A DNA stretch of 53,982 nt from an uncultured Prochlorococcus sp. (GTDB lineage Bacteria > Cyanobacteriota > Cyanobacteriia > PCC-6307 > Cyanobiaceae): the NCBI GenBank assembly GCA_902591275.1, contig CACJAC010000005.1, positions 1 to 53,982 of the forward strand, read 5' to 3'. The translations under genes and the position numbers were made by a program. Within the stretch, counting starts at the first letter, position 1. Each line of letters begins with the position of its first letter. Below are positions 1 to 8,773 of the stretch, piece after piece. The notes beneath the pieces were generated by a model that was not told the origin of the DNA, did not search any database, and was given only the letters and a program-made list of their open reading frames with translations.

Positions 1-1039
1 TAAATTACTCGTAGAAGAATTATTAATATTAAAGAAAAAATACAATGTTATACGTAAAACAAAAATAATTAAACATATAAATCAAAATGAAGAATTAGAA
101 ACGCTTAATAACCAGATATTAGAAGACCTTATAAATAAAAAAACAAAATTATACATAGACAATAGACTTTATTTAAAAAGGATGATTCTAGGTAATTACA
201 AGAAATCCTTTGAGGTTGTGAATAAAATTATAGATAACAAAAATATTCAAAAATTTATATGTAATTTTGAAAAAAATATAAAATTGATTGGAATCACAAA
301 TACCGGAAAAGTATTTAACATTGATTGGGAATCAAGTATTAATAAAGACTATAAATTAGATAATAAAATTCTTGGAAATATTCATCCTAACGAAATAATA
401 AATTTTCATTCAATTAAAAAAGAAACTAGAAATTATTTATGCATATTAAATTCAGATGGAAGATTTAAAAAAGTCCTATTTGATGAAGATATGATTAAAA
501 GCAATAGATCTTTTACTATTACAAAATTAAAAAATAATTTAAAAACAATTGATTCTTTTATTTCTAATGAAAGCAAAGATGTAATAATATTAACATCGAT
601 AGGGAGAATTTTTAAATTTAATTTATCAAATAAATTTTTAACGCCAACCTCTAAACAATCTCAAGGATTAATAATTGCAAAACTTTTACCAACTGAAAAA
701 ATCGTTTCTTGTTGTCCATTTCATAATGGAGAAAATATTTTTTTAGTATCTAAACAAGGAAAAATCTTTTGCATAAATAGTGATGAAATTTGCTACTCAA
801 ATGAATATAGTTTGGGATATTTAAATGAAAAAACGAAACTTAAAAACGATTACTTCCTCAAAATAATGGCAAGTAACCATTACCTTGATATTGAAACTAA
901 TAAAAATAAATCTGCAAGATTAGACCTAAATAAATTAAATTTTAAATCCAATAAATCAAACTTTTTAATTGATTTTTTAAAATTAGATAATGATGAACAC
1001 CTTGAAAATTGTTTCCGACTTGAAAATTTTCTCGACTAA
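1..1039 (+). CDS. DNA gyrase/topoisomerase IV subunit A, C-terminal part (5' truncated)
   Basis: The frame is open from base 2 without a start, so the gene begins outside the window; about 345 residues are visible and the first ATG at 182 is internal. The visible part contains repeated blades of the GyrA-type beta-pinwheel (for example TNTGKVFNID, NSDGRFKKV, TSIGRIFKFN, SKQGKIFCIN), the domain that wraps DNA in type IIA topoisomerases. The catalytic tyrosine domain is not in view. The protein is rich in Lys, Asn and Ile. Its TAA stop is nested with the TAG stop of the convergent purF gene. Marine picocyanobacteria carry two GyrA-like proteins; this location near purF fits the second, ParC/GyrA-like copy, but which it is cannot be decided from this fragment. 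Confidence 0.82.
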   Translation, partial: KLLVEELLILKKKYNVIRKTKIIKHINQNEELETLNNQILEDLINKKTKLYIDNRLYLKRMILGNYKKSFEVVNKIIDNKNIQKFICNFEKNIKLIGITNTGKVFNIDWESSINKDYKLDNKILGNIHPNEIINFHSIKKETRNYLCILNSDGRFKKVLFDEDMIKSNRSFTITKLKNNLKTIDSFISNESKDVIILTSIGRIFKFNLSNKFLTPTSKQSQGLIIAKLLPTEKIVSCCPFHNGENIFLVSKQGKIFCINSDEICYSNEYSLGYLNEKTKLKNDYFLKIMASNHYLDIETNKNKSARLDLNKLNFKSNKSNFLIDFLKLDNDEHLENCFRLENFLD

Positions 1040-2496
1040 GATTTATATTCATTTTCAACCCAATTTAAGTACTCTTGATTTACTGTTCCAGTTACATAAT
1101 CACCAGTAAAACAACTCATCTCTAAACCTTTAATAGGAGAATCACCAATAATAGATTTACGCAAACTTTCAACACTTTGATAAACAAGGTTATCAATTTC
1201 AAGTTTATCGGCGATTTCACTTATTGTCCTATTATGAGCTATTAATTCATCTCTATTAGGCATATTAATTCCATAAACGTGAGGATAACGAACAGGAGGA
1301 GCTGCAGATGTAAAAAAAACTTTATTTGCTCCAGCATCTTTAGCCATCTGGACAATTTCTTTTGAAGTAGTACCTCTTACTATCGAATCATCAACAATTA
1401 ATACATTTTTATTTTTAAACTCTGCACTCATGGCATTTAATTTTTGCCTTACAGATTTCTTACGTTTCTGCTGGCCAGGCATTATGAATGTTCTGCCAAC
1501 ATATCTATTTTTAAAAAAACCTTCCCTATATTCTATCCCTAATTGTCTTGCAACTTGCATTGCCGCGGGTCGAGAAGAATCAGGAATAGGCATAACTACA
1601 TCAATATCTCCAGAATTAATTGTTTCTTTTATTGTTTCTGCTAAATAATCTCCCATCTTTAAACGAGCTTTATAGACTGAAATTCCATTCATAATTGAAT
1701 CTGGCCTGGCTAAGTAAACATATTCAAAAGCACAGGGAAATAACATTGGATTTTCAGAACATTGCTTAGAAAAAAACTCGCCATCAAGATTTATAAAAAC
1801 AGCTTCACCTGGATCTACATCTCTCACTACTTCATAATCATTATTCTCAAGTACTAGAGATTCGCTTGCAACCATCCATTCTTCTTTTTTTGTGGTTAAT
1901 GAAAATCTTTTCCCTATGACTAAAGGCCTAATACCAAAAGGATCTCTAAATGCTAATAAACCATGTCCGGAAATTAACGCAATTGAAGCATATGATCCCT
2001 GAATTCTTTTATGTAAAGATTTAACAGCATTAAAAATAATATCAGGTTCTAATTCTTGATTATGAATTTGTTCTTGTAATTCTGTCGCAAATACATTTAA
2101 CAACATTTCGGTATCACTTGAAGAATTTGTATGCCGCTTGTCGACATTAAATAACTGTTTTTCTAAATCTCTGGTATTTGTCAAATTCCCATTATGTATC
2201 AAAACAATTCCATAAGGAGCATTAACATAAAAAGGCTGTGCTTCTTCTACACTTTCTGCTGATCCCTTTGTTGCATACCTAACATGACCCAATCCAATTT
2301 TTCCAATTAAATTCCTCATATCCCTAGTTCTATAAGCAGTATTAACCTGACCTTTAACCTTATGTATATGAAAAACAGTATTTTCCATTGTTGCTATACC
2401 TGTTGAGTCTTGACCTCTATGCTGCAAAAGCAAAAGACTATCATAAATTTGTTGATTTACATCATTTGAAGAAACAATTCCAACTATTCCGCACAT
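1036..2496 (-). CDS. purF: Amidophosphoribosyltransferase (first committed step of purine synthesis)
   Basis: Transfers ammonia from glutamine to PRPP to give phosphoribosylamine in the cytoplasm. The protein starts MCGIVGIV, so Cys2 becomes the N-terminal nucleophile of the glutaminase domain after Met removal and no long propeptide is present. The PRPP-binding loop VLIVDDSIVRGTT lies at about 365-377. At 486 residues it has normal length. Cys255 (FPCAFEY) and the CFTG cysteine near the C terminus are present, but two other cysteines that bind the [4Fe-4S] cluster in the Bacillus enzyme appear replaced (YPHVYG and LEMSCFTG), so a cluster is doubtful. It lies 47 bases downstream of purL on the same strand, probably in one operon. 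Confidence 0.97.
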   Translation of the reverse strand: MCGIVGIVSSNDVNQQIYDSLLLLQHRGQDSTGIATMENTVFHIHKVKGQVNTAYRTRDMRNLIGKIGLGHVRYATKGSAESVEEAQPFYVNAPYGIVLIHNGNLTNTRDLEKQLFNVDKRHTNSSSDTEMLLNVFATELQEQIHNQELEPDIIFNAVKSLHKRIQGSYASIALISGHGLLAFRDPFGIRPLVIGKRFSLTTKKEEWMVASESLVLENNDYEVVRDVDPGEAVFINLDGEFFSKQCSENPMLFPCAFEYVYLARPDSIMNGISVYKARLKMGDYLAETIKETINSGDIDVVMPIPDSSRPAAMQVARQLGIEYREGFFKNRYVGRTFIMPGQQKRKKSVRQKLNAMSAEFKNKNVLIVDDSIVRGTTSKEIVQMAKDAGANKVFFTSAAPPVRYPHVYGINMPNRDELIAHNRTISEIADKLEIDNLVYQSVESLRKSIIGDSPIKGLEMSCFTGDYVTGTVNQEYLNWVENEYKS

Positions 2497-2543
2497 AACT
2501 TAATATCTTAAAATGATTAATAGTTGAAAAATGTTTTTCATAT

Positions 2544-4883
2544 TTAAAAGTAAGCTGAAATACTATTATTAAATTTTTCGGTTAATTCCTCAACCTTAAT
2601 ATTGCAAATATTTTTTTGATTGATTTTTATCTTCAGCGTGCCAATAGATACATATCCTATTTTTTTTATATAAACACCTGATGGGAAATTTATTTGATTT
2701 TGTTTTAAATAATTAAACCATTCATTTTGTTTCATTTTACTAATTGAAAAAATAATTCTTGACCCTCCTTCAGCAAACAATAAATTATCAACTCTATTTA
2801 AATCTTTCTCTAATTCTATAGTTGCACCCATTGCAGACAAAATACAAGACTCTGCTAAAGCTATAGCTAAACCTCCATCGCTTATATCGTGAGAAGAAGC
2901 TACAAGACTATTTAAAATCGCATTTCTTAAAAAAGTCTGGCAAAACTTTTCGTCCAACAAATCTATTTTTGGAGGCCGACCTGTAATTTCTCCATGAAAA
3001 TATTCCAGATAAGAACTAGCTGCAATTTTTGTTTCTGATTTGAAAGAACCAATTAACCAGATTTGATCTTCAATATTTTTCCATTCACTACTTATAGCTT
3101 TTTCGACATTATCTAACCTTCCAACCATTCCAATAACAGGAGTTGGATTGATAGGAGTAATTAGATTATCTTTATTTTTAGATTCATTATATAAAGATAC
3201 ATTACCACCTGTAACAGGAGTTTCTAAAGCTTTACAGGCTTCAGCAATTCCATTACATGAAGATGAGAGTTGCCAATATCCTATTTCATTCTCAGGGGAA
3301 GAAAAATTTAAATTATTTGTTATTGCTACTGGTTCCGCACCAACACAACTAACATTTCTAGCAGACTCAGCAACGGCAGCGATAGATCCTCTAAAAGGAT
3401 CAAGCGCAACCCATCTACTATTGCAATCAACTGAAGCAGCTACACCAGAAAATACTTTACTTTTATTTTTTTTATTTTGTTCTCTTAGCCTTACTACGGC
3501 TGCATCTGATTTTCCAGGTGTAAATACAGTATTTGCTTGTACTTGAGAGTCATATTGTTTATAAATCCATCTTTTAGAAGCTATTGATGGATTAGAGAGA
3601 AGTTTTAAAATAATTTCTGAAAATGAAAAAATCTTATTTTCCTTCAATGAAAATATTTTTTGATCATGAATTTCTGGTAAATCATTTTCTTTCCATTCCC
3701 ATTTATTTAAAAGATTATCGGGTGGATTATTAATCACATTGTGAAAATTTACAGGAGTGTCATCAGATAAAGCAGAAGTAGGTATTTGGGCCACAATTTT
3801 ACCTTTATGAGAAATAATTACCTCATTAGTTCCTATCACTTCACCAATAACACTGGCATATAATCCCCATCTATTAAATTTTTCAATAAGATCATTAATT
3901 TTTTCTTCTTTGACGACAAACAACATTCTTTCTTGCGATTCAGATAGTAAATACTGGTATGAGGACATATCATCTTCCCTAGAAGGGACCAAATCTAAAT
4001 CAATAGATATCCCTAAATTTCCATTTGCGGCCATTTCTGCGCTACTGCATGTTAAACCTGCAGCACCCATATCTTGAGCTGCAATTACATCACCTGTCTT
4101 GAAAGCATCCAAACAAGCTTCAATAAGACTTTTCTCAACAAATGGATCACCTACTTGAACAGCAGGTCTATCATCCAATGAAGTTGTAGTTAATTCTGAA
4201 CTAGCAAAACTAGCACCACCAACTCCATCTCTGCCTGTAGTATTACCAACATACAATACTGGTGATCCTATATTTTTAGCTCCTGAACAAACGATTTCAT
4301 TAGTCTCTAAAAGTCCTAAAGCCATAACATTCACTAAAGGATTTCCAGAGTAACTATCATCGAAGTCAATTTCACCTCCAACAGTCGGCACACCTACACA
4401 ATTTCCATAATGAGCAATACCGGATACAACTCCTCGCAGCAAATCAACATTTGATGATTTATCAAGGTTTCCGAATCTCAATGAATTCAATACAGCGATT
4501 GGTCTTGCACCCATTGTAAATATATCTCTTAAAATTCCTCCTACACCTGTTGCTGCACCTTGAAAAGGTTCAATAGCAGAAGGATGATTATGACTTTCTA
4601 TTTTAAAAACAAGTTTTTGATTATTGCCGACGTCAATAACACCAGCATTTTCTCCAGGCCCAACTAAGACATTTTTACCTTTAGTGGGAAACTTAGATAG
4701 TAAAGGTTTTGAATTTCTATAACAACAATGTTCAGACCACATAACGCCAAACATGCCTAATTCCGTTCTATTAGGTTTTCTCTTTAATCTTTTGCAAATT
4801 TCTTCGTAATCATCAAGTGTTAAGTTTTCATTTTTGAGTGCCTCACTAAGATCATAAAGATCATGATTTTCTTGATTTATCAT
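2544..4883 (-). CDS. purL: Phosphoribosylformylglycinamidine synthase subunit II
   Basis: Catalyses the ATP-dependent FGAR to FGAM amidation in purine synthesis. At 779 residues it is the small PurL type, which in known systems works with separate PurS and PurQ (glutaminase) subunits; neither is encoded in this window. Recognisable segments are the N-terminal [14 protein letters not shown], the [10 protein letters not shown] region, the substrate/ATP segment [20 protein letters not shown] and the C-terminal half with [16 protein letters not shown], typical of the AIRS/PurL fold. It starts three bases after the upstream PRC-barrel gene ends, indicating co-transcription from the dnaN side into purF. 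Confidence 0.97.
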   Translation of the reverse strand: MINQENHDLYDLSEALKNENLTLDDYEEICKRLKRKPNRTELGMFGVMWSEHCCYRNSKPLLSKFPTKGKNVLVGPGENAGVIDVGNNQKLVFKIESHNHPSAIEPFQGAATGVGGILRDIFTMGARPIAVLNSLRFGNLDKSSNVDLLRGVVSGIAHYGNCVGVPTVGGEIDFDDSYSGNPLVNVMALGLLETNEIVCSGAKNIGSPVLYVGNTTGRDGVGGASFASSELTTTSLDDRPAVQVGDPFVEKSLIEACLDAFKTGDVIAAQDMGAAGLTCSSAEMAANGNLGISIDLDLVPSREDDMSSYQYLLSESQERMLFVVKEEKINDLIEKFNRWGLYASVIGEVIGTNEVIISHKGKIVAQIPTSALSDDTPVNFHNVINNPPDNLLNKWEWKENDLPEIHDQKIFSLKENKIFSFSEIILKLLSNPSIASKRWIYKQYDSQVQANTVFTPGKSDAAVVRLREQNKKNKSKVFSGVAASVDCNSRWVALDPFRGSIAAVAESARNVSCVGAEPVAITNNLNFSSPENEIGYWQLSSSCNGIAEACKALETPVTGGNVSLYNESKNKDNLITPINPTPVIGMVGRLDNVEKAISSEWKNIEDQIWLIGSFKSETKIAASSYLEYFHGEITGRPPKIDLLDEKFCQTFLRNAILNSLVASSHDISDGGLAIALAESCILSAMGATIELEKDLNRVDNLLFAEGGSRIIFSISKMKQNEWFNYLKQNQINFPSGVYIKKIGYVSIGTLKIKINQKNICNIKVEELTEKFNNSISAYF

Positions 4884-4886
4884 TAT

Positions 4887-5594
4887 TTATATCCAGGGAT
4901 CATCTTCTTTTTTTTCACTAAACGATATCGATGTTCTGTTTTCATTATAAAAAGTTTTTTGTTTAAAATCTAAGTTTTGGTTAATATCTTCATCTTCTTC
5001 AAGCCAGTCCTCTAATCTATTAGATGCAATATTTTTCATATCATCAAATCTATCAAGAATTTTTTTTCCTTTTTGCACGAATTCATTTTTAAAACTTGAT
5101 TTTATTAAAGATAAATCATCTAAAGAATTACTTTCACAAAATACTAATCCCGGTTGTTGATCATTGATATTTTCAATATTTAATTTCCACCTACTAGATC
5201 CTGGAATCTTAGGATTAGATCTAGAAACTAAGTAATATTTAATTTTCCCCGTTTTCATTTCAAATAGAAAATCTGCAATAACTCCTATTTTTGAACCATT
5301 TAAATTTATAAGATTAGCTTCTATTAAAGTTGGAAATCTATTTAAAGTTGCTAAATCAGAAATAGCTGGATCACCTGTAACGTAAATCTCATTATCTATA
5401 ATTTGAGATATTTGATTTAATCGCCAAACATTTCTTTTCAAATCAAAATTTGAAGGACGAGAGTACCATCCTAAAATTCGATGAACTGGAGGATGCATCC
5501 AAACATTTTCACCATTTCCGTAATTAAGGGCCATATTACCCTTAACACTATGATTTAGTAATTCACTTAATAAAATTTCTTTAGGTAATTTCAA
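4887..5594 (-). CDS. PRC-barrel domain protein next to dnaN
   Basis: A 235-residue soluble protein of unknown function. The middle part (about 75-165) has the look of PRC-barrel modules: ATLNRFPTLIEANLINLNGS followed by KIGVIADFLFEMKTGKIKYYLVSRSN. PRC-barrels occur in photosynthetic reaction centre subunit H and in the RNA-processing protein RimM, so a role in RNA or protein binding is possible but not shown here. The C-terminal 60 residues are acidic and probably disordered. It is wedged between dnaN and purL with gaps of one and three bases, so it is almost certainly co-transcribed with both. From memory, the same gene occupies position 2 in Prochlorococcus genomes. The PRC assignment is moderately sure. 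Confidence 0.75.
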   Translation of the reverse strand: MKLPKEILLSELLNHSVKGNMALNYGNGENVWMHPPVHRILGWYSRPSNFDLKRNVWRLNQISQIIDNEIYVTGDPAISDLATLNRFPTLIEANLINLNGSKIGVIADFLFEMKTGKIKYYLVSRSNPKIPGSSRWKLNIENINDQQPGLVFCESNSLDDLSLIKSSFKNEFVQKGKKILDRFDDMKNIASNRLEDWLEEDEDINQNLDFKQKTFYNENRTSISFSEKKEDDPWI

Positions 5595-5595
5595 A

Positions 5596-6753
5596 TTAAG
5601 AACGAACCTGTACAGGCATAACTAAATAAGTAAAAGAATTGAGATTATCTTCTGGTACAAAAACAGCTGGAGTAGTTGCGATATTACACTTTAAAAATAC
5701 ATTTTCAGAAGCAATAACTTTTAAACCTTCTAATAGATATCTTACGTTAAATGCAATATCAAAATTCTCTCCGGAGTAAGAAACAGGTATTGATTCATTA
5801 GCGTTACCAATATCTTGAGCATCTGCACTAATTGAAGCTAAATCTGTATCATCTAATTTAATCTTTACAACACTACTTTGCTGATCAGCCAAAACAGCAA
5901 TTCTTTCTAATGCATCAATTAAATCTTTTGTATTAAAATTAAGAATTTTTGAAAAAGAATCAGGAATTAATTGTGGATAATTAGGATAAGTACCTTCAAG
6001 AGTTCTTGTAGTAATTATTTGATTGGAAGAAATAAATACTACTTGACCTTTATCATAGAAAAGCTTTATTGAGTTTTCTGTGCTTCTCAAAGATACTAGT
6101 TTTTCAATTTCTCTTAATGATCTAGTTGGAATAGTTACGGACAAAGCACCATCGTTTGAAGATAAGTTTTCTTTATTTTCTATATTTTCTTCATTACCAA
6201 TTAAAGCAACAGCCAATCTATGACCATCTGTAGAAGCAGATTCTAGATAATTTGGTTTAAATGTAAAATTAACACCTGTTAGTAATTGCTTAGAATCATC
6301 ATTACTAGTTGCAAAAATGGTAGATTTTAACGCCTTTAAAAAAGAACTTGGATCAATATTCAAAGAAGTACCACTTTCAACAAATGGTAAATTAGGATAT
6401 TCATCAGATGGGATACCCTTGATGTTAAAAGAACCTCTGTCACTTTTTATTAAAATATTATCTGAATTTTCGTCGACGATTAGAGAAACAGGGGTTTCAT
6501 TAGGTAGTTTGTTTACTATTTCTGATAAAAGTTTTGAAGGTATAGTAATAGCTCCACTATTTTTAACATTTCCATCAAAAGAAGTTTGAATACCTAAATT
6601 TAGATCAAATCCTGTCACACTAATTTTATTAGTTCCTTCGTCAGCTGTTAAAAGTATATTTGCAAGGATTGGATGCGTTGGTCTGGAAGCAACTGCTTTG
6701 CTCACAAGTTGTATAGCATTATTTAATTCATTTTGATTACAAATAATTTCCAT
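5596..6753 (-). CDS. dnaN: DNA polymerase III beta subunit (sliding clamp)
   Basis: Forms the ring dimer that tethers DNA polymerase III to the template. The 385-residue protein begins MEIICNQNELNNAIQLVSKAVASRPTHPILAN-like and ends YLVMPVQVRS, matching the canonical clamp ending (MPMR-like). The three structurally similar domains are of expected size, for example SNDDSKQLLTGVNF at the start of domain 2 and the TDGHRLAVA motif. It is the first gene beside the putative origin and transcribes away from it. A good housekeeping promoter lies just upstream. No dnaA gene is adjacent, which agrees with cyanobacterial genomes where dnaA lies elsewhere. Confidence 0.98.
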   Translation of the reverse strand: MEIICNQNELNNAIQLVSKAVASRPTHPILANILLTADEGTNKISVTGFDLNLGIQTSFDGNVKNSGAITIPSKLLSEIVNKLPNETPVSLIVDENSDNILIKSDRGSFNIKGIPSDEYPNLPFVESGTSLNIDPSSFLKALKSTIFATSNDDSKQLLTGVNFTFKPNYLESASTDGHRLAVALIGNEENIENKENLSSNDGALSVTIPTRSLREIEKLVSLRSTENSIKLFYDKGQVVFISSNQIITTRTLEGTYPNYPQLIPDSFSKILNFNTKDLIDALERIAVLADQQSSVVKIKLDDTDLASISADAQDIGNANESIPVSYSGENFDIAFNVRYLLEGLKVIASENVFLKCNIATTPAVFVPEDNLNSFTYLVMPVQVRS

Positions 6754-7090
6754 CAGAATTTGGAACTTTTTACAAATACAATATACTTTTTTCGTAAATT
6801 AAATTCAATAAATTAATTTTTTACTTTCTTCTAAAATAAAAATAAATAATAAAATAAAAATATTAATAGTAGTAGTTCTTGTGGGAACTGTGGAATTCTT
6901 AAATTAAATAGCTTGTCTACAGAGTTTATATGTACAAAGACATGTGAAAAAATTTTTTTAATTGTTGAATAGTTTTTTCTTTATCCGAAAATTTTAAATA
7001 TATTCAACAAAAATAATTACTTATTATCTATTTTTCAACAAATGATATTTCTTTTTGATTGATTTCCACAGACACTATTTTTTTTGGATT
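6754..7090. other. oriC: Putative chromosomal replication origin (oriC) between dnaN and thrC
   Basis: This 337-base spacer holds no credible gene. It is extremely AT-rich and carries a group of 9-mers related to the DnaA box TTWTNCACA: TGTGAAAAA (6943-6951, exact match on the minus strand), ATTTCCACA (7062-7070), TGTGGGAAC and TGTGGAATT back to back (6880-6888 and 6889-6897, minus), and three TATTCAACA/TTTTCAACA variants (6963-6971 minus, 7001-7009 plus, 7032-7040 plus). Several cyanobacterial origins lie beside dnaN, and the adjacent gene order is that of the usual genome start. The A/T runs at about 6780-6870 could serve as unwinding element. Assignment is inference from motif clustering and context. 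Confidence 0.72.
6780..6808 (-). promoter_or_regulatory. Putative sigma-70-type promoter of dnaN
   Basis: Read on the minus strand there is a TTGAAT box (6808-6803), a 17-base spacer and a TATATT box (6785-6780). Box match and spacing are good for a housekeeping promoter. Transcription would start near 6773, leaving a leader of about 20 bases before the dnaN ATG. There is no clear Shine-Dalgarno sequence in that leader. Confidence 0.5.
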
Positions 7091-8194
7091 TTAATATCCT
7101 AAGATTTTAGTTATATTTTTTAATGATGGTTCAATATTTTTTCTGAAAATAGCATCGTTGTTTTTTATGGCACAATCAGGATCTTTTAAGCCATTTCCAG
7201 TAAGAACACAAACAATTGTTGATTCTTTCTGAATTCTATTTTTATTTTTAATCAGTCCAGCAACTGATGCTGCGCTAGCAGGTTCACAAAAGACTCCTTC
7301 TTTGGCAAGAATTTTATAAGCATTGATTATTTCTACATCTGTAACTGACTGAAAGTCTCCTTTACTCTCTTTTCTTACTTTTTTTGCTTTTTCTCTATTT
7401 ACAGGATTGCCAATTCTTATTGCAGTTGCAATTGTTTCTGGATCTTTAACTATTATATTTTTTACTAATGGAGCAGAGCCTTCGGATTGAAAACCCATCA
7501 TTATTGGTAATTTCAAATTTCTTTTTATTTTTGAATATTCTTTAAATCCCATCCAATAAGCAGTTATATTTCCTGCATTACCCATTGGAATACAAAGCCA
7601 ATCAGGAGCATGACCTAAGTCATCAACTATTTCAAAAGCTGCCGTCTTTTGTCCTTGTATTCGATAGGGATTAACAGAATTAACAAGTTCTACAGGATGT
7701 TCTGCGGATAAATCTCTAACAATTTCAAGAGCCTTATCAAAGTTTCCATTGATAGATATTATCTCGGCTCCATACATTAATGCTTGCGCAAGTTTCCCCT
7801 GTGCAACGAATCCTTCTGGGATTAAAACATAAGGTTTTAATCCTCCTCTCGAAGCATATGCTGCAGCTGCAGCAGAGGTGTTTCCAGTACTTGCACAAAT
7901 TACTGCTTCTCGGCCTTCTTCTTTTGCTTTGCTAATTGCCATAGTCATACCACGATCTTTAAAAGATCCTGTTGGATTAAGGCCATCATATTTTAAAAAA
8001 ACTTTTGTTCCATTTCCAATTAAGTTGCTAATTGACTTGCTTAGGATTAGTGGTGTATTTCCTTCATTGAGGGAGATAATAGGAGTTTTATTTGTAACTG
8101 GGAGATATTGTTTATAAGCTTCTATTAGACCTGGCCATCTTTTTTTTCTGTAGTTAATACGCAGTTTATTTTTGATTTTATTTAAAAACACCAT
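7091..8194 (-). CDS. thrC: Threonine synthase
   Basis: PLP enzyme converting O-phosphohomoserine to threonine. The 367-residue protein has the short, class-II-like bacterial/cyanobacterial form without the long N-terminal extension of plant enzymes. Lys79 in [11 protein letters not shown] is the Schiff-base lysine; the [16 protein letters not shown] segment (about 99-114) binds the PLP and substrate phosphate, and [16 protein letters not shown] is a family signature. The start at [10 protein letters not shown] leaves a basic N terminus. It is the last gene of a three-gene minus-strand operon, six bases after the DUF1400 gene. It ends next to the origin. Confidence 0.95.
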   Translation of the reverse strand: MVFLNKIKNKLRINYRKKRWPGLIEAYKQYLPVTNKTPIISLNEGNTPLILSKSISNLIGNGTKVFLKYDGLNPTGSFKDRGMTMAISKAKEEGREAVICASTGNTSAAAAAYASRGGLKPYVLIPEGFVAQGKLAQALMYGAEIISINGNFDKALEIVRDLSAEHPVELVNSVNPYRIQGQKTAAFEIVDDLGHAPDWLCIPMGNAGNITAYWMGFKEYSKIKRNLKLPIMMGFQSEGSAPLVKNIIVKDPETIATAIRIGNPVNREKAKKVRKESKGDFQSVTDVEIINAYKILAKEGVFCEPASAASVAGLIKNKNRIQKESTIVCVLTGNGLKDPDCAIKNNDAIFRKNIEPSLKNITKILGY

Positions 8195-8200
8195 GGTTGT

Positions 8201-8773
8201 TTAATTTGTTTTGATTTTTTCTAGCGGAGAATTGGTGAAAAAGGTTAATAATTCTGAAATAGATTCTACTTTATTCATAACTTTGCTCAAAGCGCTGACA
8301 TCTAAAATTACAGTTTTAGTTGGATATCCTTCAAAAAAATTTATAAGATTTATTTTTCCATCCCCTATGTTAATTCCTTTAATTACGCTTGCTCTAAGGG
8401 CTAACATGCCCGTTCTTTCATCAGTTGCTCTGGGTGGGTGGATAATAGATGAAAGTCTTGTTAAAAAAACATTTCCTATTTCAGAATATACTAATTTGCT
8501 TGCAATGGTAATAGGAACTTCAAAATCTTTGTTTAAAACTTTTCTAATTTCTTTATCGGGAGACCCAGTTGCTTTTAAAATTCTTTTTAATTGTCTTGTA
8601 GATTTACCTTCTTTAGCAAAAGTTTTTAATGAATTTACTTTAATTGTTCTAGAAAATATGCTGTATGTGATTTTAATTTCTTCAGCAGTATAAGCTTTTG
8701 GAACATTAAAAAATAATGGAAAAATTATTGAAATAAAAAATATTTTAAATTTTAAAAATTTATTAAACCTCAT
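8201..8773 (-). CDS. DUF1400-type exported cyanobacterial protein
   Basis: A 190-residue protein whose first 28 residues form a signal peptide (basic MRFNKFLKFK, hydrophobic stretch, cleavage likely after KAYTA), so it should act in the periplasm or thylakoid lumen. The mature part resembles DUF1400, the small cyanobacterial domain often found in front of alpha/beta hydrolases: FSRTIKVNSLKTFAKEGK, then FEVPITIASKLVYSEIGNVFL and the SALRASVIKG-like segment (here LALRASVIKGI). No hydrolase domain follows, so this is the domain alone. It abuts the ABC1 kinase gene without a gap and precedes thrC by six bases. Molecular function is unknown. Confidence 0.7.
   Translation of the reverse strand: MRFNKFLKFKIFFISIIFPLFFNVPKAYTAEEIKITYSIFSRTIKVNSLKTFAKEGKSTRQLKRILKATGSPDKEIRKVLNKDFEVPITIASKLVYSEIGNVFLTRLSSIIHPPRATDERTGMLALRASVIKGINIGDGKINLINFFEGYPTKTVILDVSALSKVMNKVESISELLTFFTNSPLEKIKTN

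Noticed and set aside
3148-3546. Plus-strand open frame of 132 codons inside purL
   Set aside because: Antisense to strongly conserved PurL sequence, Ser/Leu-rich composition typical of a reverse-strand shadow.
8211-8693. Plus-strand open frame of 160 codons opposite the DUF1400 gene
   Set aside because: The minus-strand frame has a signal peptide and family features and fits the operon; this frame has neither.
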